DNA of 5,036 bases from positions 1 through 5,036 of the forward strand of contig JAUWQU010000364.1 in the NCBI GenBank assembly GCA_030610965.1, read 5' to 3'. Shown piece after piece: positions 1 through 5,036 of the stretch. The notes under the pieces are model-generated. The model did no database searches and was not told the origin of the DNA. It saw only the letters and a list, made by a program, of their open reading frames with translations. This stretch comes from Phycisphaerae bacterium. GTDB lineage: Bacteria; Planctomycetota; Phycisphaerae; SM23-33. The first letter of the stretch is position 1, and each line of letters opens with the position of its first letter. A program made the translations under genes and the position numbers.

Positions 1-95
1 CGGGGCGGATCGAGCCGCGTGTGTTGAAACGCCGCCGCCACGGCTACCCCCTGATGACCAAGCCGCGAGGTGAGATGCGAAAGGAGCTTGCATGA
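1..95 (+). CDS. IS4-type transposase, C-terminal fragment (runs off left edge)
   Basis: The reading frame starting at base 3 is open from the window edge to a TGA at 93-95 and gives 30 residues. It contains EPRVLKRRR followed by YPLMTKPRGEMRKEL. A basic 'EPR-x-x-KRR-P-x-x-Y-x-L-[ML]-x-x-PR' tail is the usual C-terminal end of IS4-family DDE transposases, just after the catalytic domain. The catalytic DDE residues would lie to the left of this window, so activity cannot be judged. The stop lies 16 bp from the stop of the convergent permease gene. The terminal inverted repeat of the element should therefore fall at or inside the 3' end of the permease. The match is from memory of the family and only 30 residues are visible; a chance open frame is possible but unlikely given the motif. 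Confidence 0.7.
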   Translation, partial: GRIEPRVLKRRRHGYPLMTKPRGEMRKELA

Positions 96-111
96 CATAA
101 CCGACTGAATA

Positions 112-1392
112 TCATGGGCCTACAGACGGCAGTGCCATTCGAGCCAGGCCCTTAAGGCCCGCGGCCAGCAGGACGATCAGCATCGCGTAGAGCCCGATGC
201 CGACGATCTGCATCCACGGGAACAGCGGGCTGCGGAACGATGGCCGGTAGTTCTGAAGCCGGCTGGTCCGCATTATCAGCACCGCGACGTTCACCAGCAG
301 AAACAGGATCAGCATCATCGTGCTGGCGACCTTGATGAGGTCGATGATGCTCAGTGCGGCGATCATGACGACCATGAACGCGCTTGTCGCCAGCACACTG
401 ACGTGAGGCGTGCCGAATCGTTTGGATACCTTCCGGAACGCACCCGGCAGAAGCCCGTCGCGGCTCATCGCAAGCGGGCTTCGCGACGCGGCCATGATGC
501 CGCTGTTGCCGGTCGTCACGAATGCCAGAATCGCCGCCGCCGAAAGCAGCACCGTCCCGGTCGGGCCGAGAAACTCCCCGGCCGCCAGGCTCAGCGGCGT
601 CAGGCTGCCGTACGTGCCCTGGCCGAGCTTGTCGGCGCCGAGCACGCCGACCGTCACGAACACGGCGGCGACGTAGAAGAAGCTCACGACGCCCCACGCC
701 AGGAACATGGCCCCGGCTATGTTGCGCCGGCTTGGCGGGCGGACCTCCTCGGCGACGCTTGCGACCTTGGTGAGTCCGCCGAACGACACGAACACCAGTG
801 CCGACGTCGCCAGCACGTTGGGCCATCCCGCATCCATGAACGCGTCGAAGTTCGGGTGCTGCTTCACGCTGCCGATCCCGCCGGCCACGAACACGCCGAG
901 CACGACAAGCAGGCCCGCCACCATCACCACCTGCGTCCAGGCCGCGGTCTTGACGCTCAGCACGTTCATCGCCGTAAAGACCAGGCACGAGGCGATGGCG
1001 ACGCCCTTGATGAGCCACTCCCACTGGCGGTCGCTAAGATCCGCATCAGGCCAGAGCAGCCGGACGAACGCACCGATGCCGATCATCGCGAACGCGGACT
1101 TAAGCGCGATGCTCAACCAGTTGGCCAGGCCCGCCAGCGTGCCGGGCAGGGCGCCCATGCTCCGCTCGATGAAGAAATAGCTGCCGCCGCTCTTTGGCAT
1201 GGCCGTGGCCAACTCGGCCTTCGACAGCAGCGCGGGCACCACCATCAACGCTGCCAGAGCATAAGCCAGCACCACCGCCGGGCCGGAAATCTGGAACGCC
1301 TGCCCGGGAAGCACGAACAGACCGCTACTGATCATCGCGCCGGACGCAATGCAGAAGACGTGCCACATACCAAGCTTGCGCTGAAGTGCCAT
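112..1392 (-). CDS. APC-superfamily amino-acid permease, probably C-terminally truncated
   Basis: Predicted cytoplasmic-membrane transporter that moves amino acids or related amines, probably by cation symport or exchange; the substrate cannot be told from sequence. With the ATG at 1392 it has 426 residues. Helix 1 carries the broken-helix substrate motif GAMISSGLFVLPG (residues 18-30). Helix 6 carries FVSFGGLTKVASVAEEVRPP (201-220), the counterpart of the family's 'YGGFE...AEEVKNP' segment. The conserved loop SRSPLAMSRDGLLP (303-316) and FGTPHVSV (326-333) precede helix 9. Hydrophobic segments lie near 12-31, 38-57, 84-112, 128-147, 152-174, 190-210, 228-251, 276-297, 331-350, 354-375 and 391-412, which makes eleven. 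Family members normally have twelve, and some relatives continue into a cytoplasmic UspA-like domain. Here the protein stops 14 residues after helix 11, beside an insertion-sequence end. A GTG at 1410 would add six residues, but it lies too near the inferred transcript start; the ATG has a well-spaced GGCGGAG. The permease assignment is firm; loss of function is inferred. Confidence 0.88.
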   Translation of the reverse strand: MALQRKLGMWHVFCIASGAMISSGLFVLPGQAFQISGPAVVLAYALAALMVVPALLSKAELATAMPKSGGSYFFIERSMGALPGTLAGLANWLSIALKSAFAMIGIGAFVRLLWPDADLSDRQWEWLIKGVAIASCLVFTAMNVLSVKTAAWTQVVMVAGLLVVLGVFVAGGIGSVKQHPNFDAFMDAGWPNVLATSALVFVSFGGLTKVASVAEEVRPPSRRNIAGAMFLAWGVVSFFYVAAVFVTVGVLGADKLGQGTYGSLTPLSLAAGEFLGPTGTVLLSAAAILAFVTTGNSGIMAASRSPLAMSRDGLLPGAFRKVSKRFGTPHVSVLATSAFMVVMIAALSIIDLIKVASTMMLILFLLVNVAVLIMRTSRLQNYRPSFRSPLFPWMQIVGIGLYAMLIVLLAAGLKGLARMALPSVGP

Positions 1393-1398
1393 TACAAT

Positions 1399-1405
1399 CT
1401 CCGCC
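1399..1405 (-). promoter_or_regulatory. Ribosome binding site of the permease gene
   Basis: The minus strand reads GGCGGAG followed by a 6-nt spacer and the ATG at 1392-1390. This is a near-ideal Shine-Dalgarno placement. It decides the start in favour of this ATG over the in-frame GTG at 1410-1408, which has no comparable purine run in front of it. Confidence 0.6.
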
Positions 1406-1424
1406 GACACCGCGCCGGCAAGAA

Positions 1425-1430
1425 ATTATA
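1425..1430 (-). promoter_or_regulatory. -10 box (TATAAT) upstream of the permease gene
   Basis: A perfect TATAAT on the minus strand, preceded by TGGG, lies 32 bp before the permease ATG. A transcript would begin near 1418 and have a leader of about 25 nt containing the Shine-Dalgarno. At 16-18 bp upstream there is no good TTGACA match (the sequence is GGCAAG or similar), so this would be a -10-driven or activator-dependent promoter. It suggests the permease is transcribed separately from the paralog gene that ends at 1491. Confidence 0.45.
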
Positions 1431-1490
1431 CCCAGGCAACGCCCGAGCTTGCCCGTAGATACCCACCATCACCCCGGCGGCGCCGGCGCG

Positions 1491-3140
1491 TCAGGGCTGC
1501 GACGCGGCGGGTTGCGACGCTGCGCCCGCGGGCTTGACCTCCGCGACGATGTCGTCCTTCCTACCGGTGGCCGATGTGCCGCTGCTACGGGGCCCCCACT
1601 GTCCGCCGTCGTCTCGCAAGTTCATGCCGACGCTGTAGAGCAGGTAGCCGTCCTTGCTCGGGCGGTAGACCAGCGGCTTGCCGCTGAACCTGTCGGTGGG
1701 AATGGCTTTGAGCAGCGACGGGCATAGCTCCTTCAACTCCCCCGGCCAGCGCCCGTTCTCGACATGATAACACGCCAGCGCCACCGCGAGCGTTTCGATC
1801 TCGCGGCTTGTCTTCGTTCGGTCAGCCAATGTAACGACCTGTCCGAAGCTGGGAATCAGTATGGCAACGAGCATGTCCGTAACCACAGAAGTACGAGCAC
1901 TGCGACAAGGCCGACCTCCGAATCGCAGAAGCAGCAACTTCAAGCCGCCGCTGGCGGTTCCAACCCTATTGGCGGTCTTCTTGACTTCGGCCTCGAAAGC
2001 CATATTTGCCTGCCGCCGGGCCTGGGGGGATGGAATGCGAGGCGGCTTGACCATGCGGTCGTACCAGGAAGTCATATCAACGAGCATCTGGTTCCAGTCC
2101 AGATCGAGTGCCGCTTTGGATACTGTCTGGCCAGGGCCGCGTAGCATGATATCCTTCAGGCTCTTGCCCCGAGCGAGCATCATGACCACGTCGAGCGCGA
2201 AAAACCGCTCGCATTCATCTATCGAGTCTACCACGTCCCCCAAGGGATCGAGTGCGGCGAGTCTCCTCAGGACCGTCCAGGCCAGTTCGGCGGGCAATGG
2301 GTAGCGGGTTGCCAGGACTATGCCTGCCTTGGATGCGCGGTCTTCAAATCTCGTGGCGACAAGCCGCCCAACAAGACTCGGCGACTGGTCGATGAGCCTG
2401 GCAAGCCTGTGTGCGACAAGCACGTCTTCCCACGCACCGGCAAGGTTGCCTCTGGAAGCTTTCAGCAGGGCGCGCAGCGTCAGCGATTCGACCGCGCTGT
2501 TGAGTTGTATGAAATAAGGCACCATTGCATCGAATATCGTGGGAGGAGTCGAAGTCGAGAGGAACGGCAGGTAGAATCTGTCCTTTTTCGAGGCCTGTCG
2601 GAGTAAATCGAGAGCACCGGCGTTCTCAGCCAGCCAGGCCTCGAATTCCGGGTGTACTTGACCGGCCAGGAGCATCTCGCGAACTTCTTTCAGAGACGGT
2701 CCGTCCTCGCCGTCTTCTTCGTTCGGCTCGGGTCCTTCGCCAGATTCCGTGGGCGTGGTGGTGCGGGCCTTGGCGGGATGGGTGCGGTTGTCCCACATGA
2801 TGAAGTGCTTGTCGCTGTCGAAGAAGTCGTCCGGCAGGCCCAGGATGCTCAGCGCTTCACCCCGGACTCCGTCGGCCAGCAGTTCCGGCCCGCAGGCGCG
2901 CAGCAGCAGCGGTGCGGCGTTGTTCTCGGCCGTGACGCCATCGGAGTACTTCTGGTTAAGGTATGCGACGTAGTTGACCGTGCCGTCGGCGTTCAGCGGG
3001 CCGTCGATGTAGGTCGTCTCGCGGGAGATGATGATTTTGACCGGGTCCGTCGGCCAGTACATGTACGCCAGCAGGGTCGCCAGGAGCAGAACAACCACCA
3101 TCCACGGCCACAGCCGTCTCTTTCTGCGTTCGCCGTCCAC
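1491..3140 (-). CDS. Membrane-anchored protein of unknown function with pseudopilin-like C-terminus, paralog A
   Basis: 549 residues. I do not recognise a named gene; the sequence resembles unannotated planctomycete proteins. Order of parts: a basic N-terminus (RRKRR, 5-9), one hydrophobic signal-anchor helix (about 11-29) and the conserved segment ISRETTYIDGPLN (38-50). NYVAYLNQKYSDGVTAENNA (56-75) follows, then an acidic linker (about 128-147) and a helical central part with GAWEDVLVAHRLARL (235-249). A second hydrophobic stretch is at 418-435. The C-terminal module has LACYHVENGRWP (455-466), DRFSGKPLVY (483-492), GYLLYSVGMN (498-507), DDGG (510-513) and KDDIV (528-532). It ends in an Ala/Pro/Ser-rich tail. 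The C-terminal pattern mirrors GspG-type pseudopilins. The expected topology is N-terminus inside and the remainder outside the cytoplasmic membrane. The start is GTG; an in-frame TGA lies two codons upstream, so no longer start exists. The internal ATG at residue 14 would cut the basic end and part of the anchor. It is 100 bp downstream of its paralog and may also be reached by read-through. Confidence 0.88.
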   Translation of the reverse strand: MDGERRKRRLWPWMVVVLLLATLLAYMYWPTDPVKIIISRETTYIDGPLNADGTVNYVAYLNQKYSDGVTAENNAAPLLLRACGPELLADGVRGEALSILGLPDDFFDSDKHFIMWDNRTHPAKARTTTPTESGEGPEPNEEDGEDGPSLKEVREMLLAGQVHPEFEAWLAENAGALDLLRQASKKDRFYLPFLSTSTPPTIFDAMVPYFIQLNSAVESLTLRALLKASRGNLAGAWEDVLVAHRLARLIDQSPSLVGRLVATRFEDRASKAGIVLATRYPLPAELAWTVLRRLAALDPLGDVVDSIDECERFFALDVVMMLARGKSLKDIMLRGPGQTVSKAALDLDWNQMLVDMTSWYDRMVKPPRIPSPQARRQANMAFEAEVKKTANRVGTASGGLKLLLLRFGGRPCRSARTSVVTDMLVAILIPSFGQVVTLADRTKTSREIETLAVALACYHVENGRWPGELKELCPSLLKAIPTDRFSGKPLVYRPSKDGYLLYSVGMNLRDDGGQWGPRSSGTSATGRKDDIVAEVKPAGAASQPAASQP

Positions 3141-3143
3141 CCG

Positions 3144-3154
3144 TCACCGCCTTT
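3144..3154 (-). promoter_or_regulatory. Ribosome binding site of paralog A
   Basis: The minus strand reads AAAGGCGGTGA, one base off a full anti-Shine-Dalgarno match (AAGGAGGTGA). GGCGG sits 6 nt before the GTG start at 3140. The same 11 bases occur at the same distance before paralog B, which supports GTG as the real start of both genes. The TGA inside this site is in frame with the gene and closes the reading frame upstream. Confidence 0.6.
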
Positions 3155-3190
3155 CCCCCGGCCGTCGGAGGCCAGGACTTGCCGGGAATG

Positions 3191-3219
3191 AGTATACAGG
3201 ATGCGGCGTTTTCGGTCGA
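3191..3219 (-). promoter_or_regulatory. Putative promoter of paralog A
   Basis: TATACT (minus strand, 3196-3191) is one mismatch from TATAAT and starts 51 bp before the GTG. The equivalent TATACT is kept before paralog B although the spacer between box and upstream block has diverged. Seventeen bp upstream lies TCGACC, inside a block CTCGA-NN-GA-R-AACG that is also shared with the other copy. That block is a poor match to TTGACA, so a weak housekeeping promoter or an alternative sigma factor is possible. The element is supported by conservation between copies, not by consensus strength alone. Confidence 0.4.
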
Positions 3220-3240
3220 GAGTCTGGCGGCGTCGGCGCG

Positions 3241-4890
3241 TCAGGGCTTCGACGTGGCAGGCCGCGACGCTGCGCCCGCGGGCTTGACCTCCGCCACGAT
3301 GTCGTCCTTCCTGTCGGCCGACGATGTGCTGCTGCCACGGGGCTCCGACTGTCCGCCGTCGTCGCGCATGTTCATGCCAACGCTGTAAAGCAGGTAGCCT
3401 TTCTCGCTCGGCTTGTAGATCAGCGGCTTGCCGCTGAACCTGTCGGCCGGGATGGCCTTGAGCAGCGACGGGCAGAGTTCCTTCAACTCCGCAGGCCAGC
3501 GCCCGTTCTCGGCGTGATAGCACGCCAGCGCCACCGCGAGCGTTTCGATCTCATGCGTCATTTTCCCACGGTCTTCCAGGAGGCAGGCCTGCTCGAGAGT
3601 GGGCACCAGAAGGGCAATCAGGAGATTCGTCATCGCGGTTGTGGCCGCCCCTCGGAATGGTCGGCCGCCATACGACAGCAGGAACATCCGCAAGCCGGCC
3701 GGCCGGGCCGCCGATACCTTCTCGAACTGTTCGTTGTGGGCCTTCTGCGCCTCATCGCGGCCGTTGAATCGCGGCAACCGCATCGGCTTGACCATCCCGT
3801 CGTACTGGGCGTTCATATCGCGAAGCATCTGGTTCCAGTCCAGGTCGACTGAGTTCGGCAGGGGGCTTTGTGTCATCCCGCTTAGCCCACTGGCCCGGAG
3901 CCCCCCTGGCCGGGACAGCATCATGACTGTGTCGAGCATGACGAACCGCTCCTGCGTGTCAATGGTATCAACCACGTGGCCCACGGGCCTAAGGGCGGCG
4001 AGCTTGCTCAGAAGTTCCCCTGTCCTGGTTGGGGGCAGGTGCCCCCGTGTCGCCAGGTCTATACCGGCCCTGGATGCGTGGCCGTCCATCCCCACCGCGA
4101 CCAGTTGGCCAATCAGGGTCGGCGACTGGCCGACAAGCCTGGCAAGCCAGTGGGCGGCCAGCACGTCGTCCCAGGCGCCCCGCGGGTCGTTGCGAGTCAT
4201 TTTCAGGGCCGCGTGCGTTGTCATCGCCTCCGCTGCGAGCCGATGGCATTGTAAGGAGGGACAGAGTATATCGACTATGCTCGGCGGCTTCGAACTCGTG
4301 ACGAGCGGAAAATAGTACCTTTCTTTGTCCGACGCCTGCCGGATAAGCTCAAGCGGGCCGGCGTTCTCGGCCAGCCAGGCTTCCAGGTCCGGGTGGACCT
4401 GGCCGGCTAGGAGCATGTCGTAAACATCGTCGAGGGACGGTCCTTCGTCGTCCTCGTCTTCTTCGTCCGCCAGGTCCTGTTCGTCGGATTGCGAGGGCAT
4501 CGTGGCGCTGGCGCCGGCCTTGCTTGGGCGGGTGCGGTCTTCCCATTTGACGAAGTGCTTGTCGCCATCGAGAAAGTCGGCCGGGAGGTCGAGGCGGCGA
4601 AGCGTTTCACCCACGGTCTTGAGCGGCAAGACGTAGGACCCGAACGCCCGTAGCAGCAGCGGCGCGGCGTTGTTTTCGGGTGTGACGCCATCGGAGTACT
4701 TGGCGTCGAGGTAGGCGACGTAGTTGACCGTCCCGTCGGGGTTCAGCGGGCCGTCGATGTAGGTCGTCTCGCGGGAGATGATGATTCTGACCGGCCCCGT
4801 CGGCCAGTACATGTATCCCAGCAGGGCCCCAAGGAGCAGAACAACCACCATCCACGGCCACAGCCGTGTCTTTCTGCGTCTGCCGTCCAC
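3241..4890 (-). CDS. Membrane-anchored protein of unknown function with pseudopilin-like C-terminus, paralog B
   Basis: 549 residues, homologous to its downstream neighbour along its full length. The basic N-terminus (RRRKTR, 4-9), anchor helix (about 11-29), ISRETTYIDGPLN (38-50) and YSDGVTPENNAAPLLLRA (65-82) are nearly identical between the two. The linker at 134-155 is much more acidic here (DEEDEDDE at 142-149). The central helical part keeps RGAWDDVLAAHWLARL (237-252) and DLDWNQML (349-356) but is otherwise diverged. The last 100 residues are again close: LACYHAENGRWP (455-466), DRFSGKPLIY (483-492), GYLLYSVGMN (498-507), DDGG (510-513) and KDDIV (528-532). Relative to paralog A, three extra residues in the acidic linker are offset by three fewer before AGLRMFLLSYGGRP (398-411), so total length is unchanged. 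Only two cysteines are shared by both proteins, C457 and C473. The start is GTG with the same ribosome binding site as paralog A. Family recognition is from memory; the function is unknown. Confidence 0.88.
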   Translation of the reverse strand: MDGRRRKTRLWPWMVVVLLLGALLGYMYWPTGPVRIIISRETTYIDGPLNPDGTVNYVAYLDAKYSDGVTPENNAAPLLLRAFGSYVLPLKTVGETLRRLDLPADFLDGDKHFVKWEDRTRPSKAGASATMPSQSDEQDLADEEDEDDEGPSLDDVYDMLLAGQVHPDLEAWLAENAGPLELIRQASDKERYYFPLVTSSKPPSIVDILCPSLQCHRLAAEAMTTHAALKMTRNDPRGAWDDVLAAHWLARLVGQSPTLIGQLVAVGMDGHASRAGIDLATRGHLPPTRTGELLSKLAALRPVGHVVDTIDTQERFVMLDTVMMLSRPGGLRASGLSGMTQSPLPNSVDLDWNQMLRDMNAQYDGMVKPMRLPRFNGRDEAQKAHNEQFEKVSAARPAGLRMFLLSYGGRPFRGAATTAMTNLLIALLVPTLEQACLLEDRGKMTHEIETLAVALACYHAENGRWPAELKELCPSLLKAIPADRFSGKPLIYKPSEKGYLLYSVGMNMRDDGGQSEPRGSSTSSADRKDDIVAEVKPAGAASRPATSKP

Positions 4891-4893
4891 TCG

Positions 4894-4904
4894 TCACCGC
4901 CTTT
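4894..4904 (-). promoter_or_regulatory. Ribosome binding site of paralog B
   Basis: The minus strand reads AAAGGCGGTGA with GGCGG 6 nt before the GTG at 4890. It is identical to the site of paralog A and lies inside a 22-bp block (4892-4913) without any change between the copies. Confidence 0.6.
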
Positions 4905-4941
4905 CCCCCGGCCATTGTCGGGCCAGGACGTATTGGAGTCG

Positions 4942-4970
4942 AGTATATATGTACTGTCGTTCTCAATCGA
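4942..4970 (-). promoter_or_regulatory. Putative promoter of paralog B
   Basis: TATACT (4947-4942) lies 52 bp before the GTG, and TCGATT (4970-4965) lies 17 bp upstream of it within CTCGATTGAGAACG. Both match the layout before paralog A. A TTGAGA overlapping this block is a good -35 hexamer by sequence but sits only 13 bp from TATACT, too close for normal sigma-70 use. Transcription would start near 4935 and give a leader of roughly 45 nt. Confidence 0.4.
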
Positions 4971-4971
4971 G

Positions 4972-5036
4972 GCATATTGCGCCGTCGTCCGACAATCATT
5001 ATCTCAGGCGGCGCGGCATTATGGAGTGGGGGGGGG
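4972..5036. other. Non-coding window edge ending in nine G
   Basis: No gene, terminator or RNA is supported in these 65 bases. Similarity to the duplicated unit has ended. The final bases 5028-5036 are nine consecutive G, more consistent with a contig end or sequencing artefact than with a biological element. Any gene upstream of paralog B lies outside the window. Confidence 0.6.

Larger units (their letters stand above)
1477..3220. repeat. Tandem duplication, copy A (about 1.75 kb unit)
   Basis: This is the first of two head-to-tail homologous units. It aligns with 3227-4971 at an offset of 1750 bp through the whole gene and 1751 bp in the upstream region, after a 1-bp indel near 3164-3169. 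Homology starts 14 bp beyond the stop codon (GGCGGCG-CGGCGCG in both) and ends in the -35 region of the promoter, only 6 bp before copy B begins. The copies are well diverged, so the duplication is old, but long identical islands remain (for example 1771-1802, 2991-3036, 3082-3117 and 3142-3163). Confidence 0.9.
3227..4971. repeat. Tandem duplication, copy B (about 1.75 kb unit)
   Basis: Second unit of the head-to-tail duplication, equivalent to 1477-3220. It contains one complete gene with its ribosome binding site and promoter-like region. The left boundary is seen 14 bp beyond the stop of paralog B. The right boundary is seen just past the -35 block, after which (4972 onward) similarity to the sequence after 3220 is lost. 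Confidence 0.9.

Noticed and set aside
1408..1410. GTG as an upstream start of the permease
   Set aside because: It would lie about 8 nt from the transcript start inferred from TATAAT at 1430-1425 and has no ribosome binding site. The ATG at 1392 has GGCGGAG with a 6-nt spacer.
403..1458. Long plus-strand open frame (351 codons) opposite the permease
   Set aside because: It is antisense to a clear APC permease. Its translation is rich in Arg, His, Gln and Ala with no domain pattern, as expected for a shadow frame in GC-rich DNA.
1474..1486. Perfect 5-bp GC stem with 3-nt loop (CCGGC-GCC-GCCGG) just after the stop of paralog A, considered as a terminator
   Set aside because: The stem is short and no T-run follows on the minus strand. 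The equivalent position after paralog B breaks the pairing, so it is not supported as an intrinsic terminator.
2993..3523. Minus-strand open frame of 176 codons bridging the end of paralog B and the start of paralog A
   Set aside because: It is an out-of-frame reading of two real genes. Similar-looking shadow frames recur at 1585-1773, 2956-3147 and 4607-4999 only because the underlying genes are duplicated.
3028..3852. Plus-strand open frame of 274 codons spanning the gap between the two paralogs
   Set aside because: It runs antisense through the start of one gene and the end of the other. Its composition is low-complexity and Arg-rich, and it has no ribosome binding site or recognisable motif.
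1477..4971. Repeats considered as a CRISPR array or a composite transposon
   Set aside because: The repeats are two gene-length direct copies, not short regular repeats with spacers. There are no inverted terminal repeats or transposase genes flanking the pair inside the window.

Overview
The window is GC-rich bacterial DNA. It holds three complete protein genes, all on the minus strand, and the last 30 codons of a transposase entering from the left edge on the plus strand. The two large paralogous proteins resemble a family of unannotated membrane-anchored proteins that I recall from planctomycete genomes: a signal anchor, then an ETTYIDGPL-type motif, then a C-terminal ENGRWP...DRFSGKPL...LLYSVG module. 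Planctomycetota is therefore the best guess for the source. It rests on remembered family resemblance, not on a search.

Layout from left to right: (1) positions 1-95 (+) are the C-terminal tail of an IS4-type transposase. (2) Positions 112-1392 (-) encode an APC-superfamily amino-acid permease that stops only 16 bp from the transposase stop and seems to lack its last membrane helix. It has its own good -10 box and Shine-Dalgarno. (3) Positions 1491-3140 (-) and 3241-4890 (-) encode two homologous proteins of exactly 549 residues each. They lie in a head-to-tail tandem duplication with a period of 1750-1751 bp. (4) Positions 4972-5036 are a short non-coding edge ending in nine G, which is probably a contig end.

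Each duplicated unit carries a complete cassette: a promoter-like region, an identical AAAGGCGGTGA ribosome binding site, a GTG start and the coding sequence. The two copies can therefore be expressed separately or by read-through. The products are predicted to be anchored by one N-terminal helix, with the bulk outside the cytoplasmic membrane. They end in a module that looks like the C-terminal part of a type II secretion pseudopilin (GspG-like). Their function is unknown. I see no link in sequence between the permease and the paralogs beyond shared orientation. There is no CRISPR array, tRNA, rRNA or recognisable defence system in the window.

The points most worth a second look are the tandem paralog pair with its pseudopilin-like end, the patchwork of identical and diverged blocks between the copies, the conserved promoter cassette, and the apparent loss of the permease C-terminus next to an insertion sequence.
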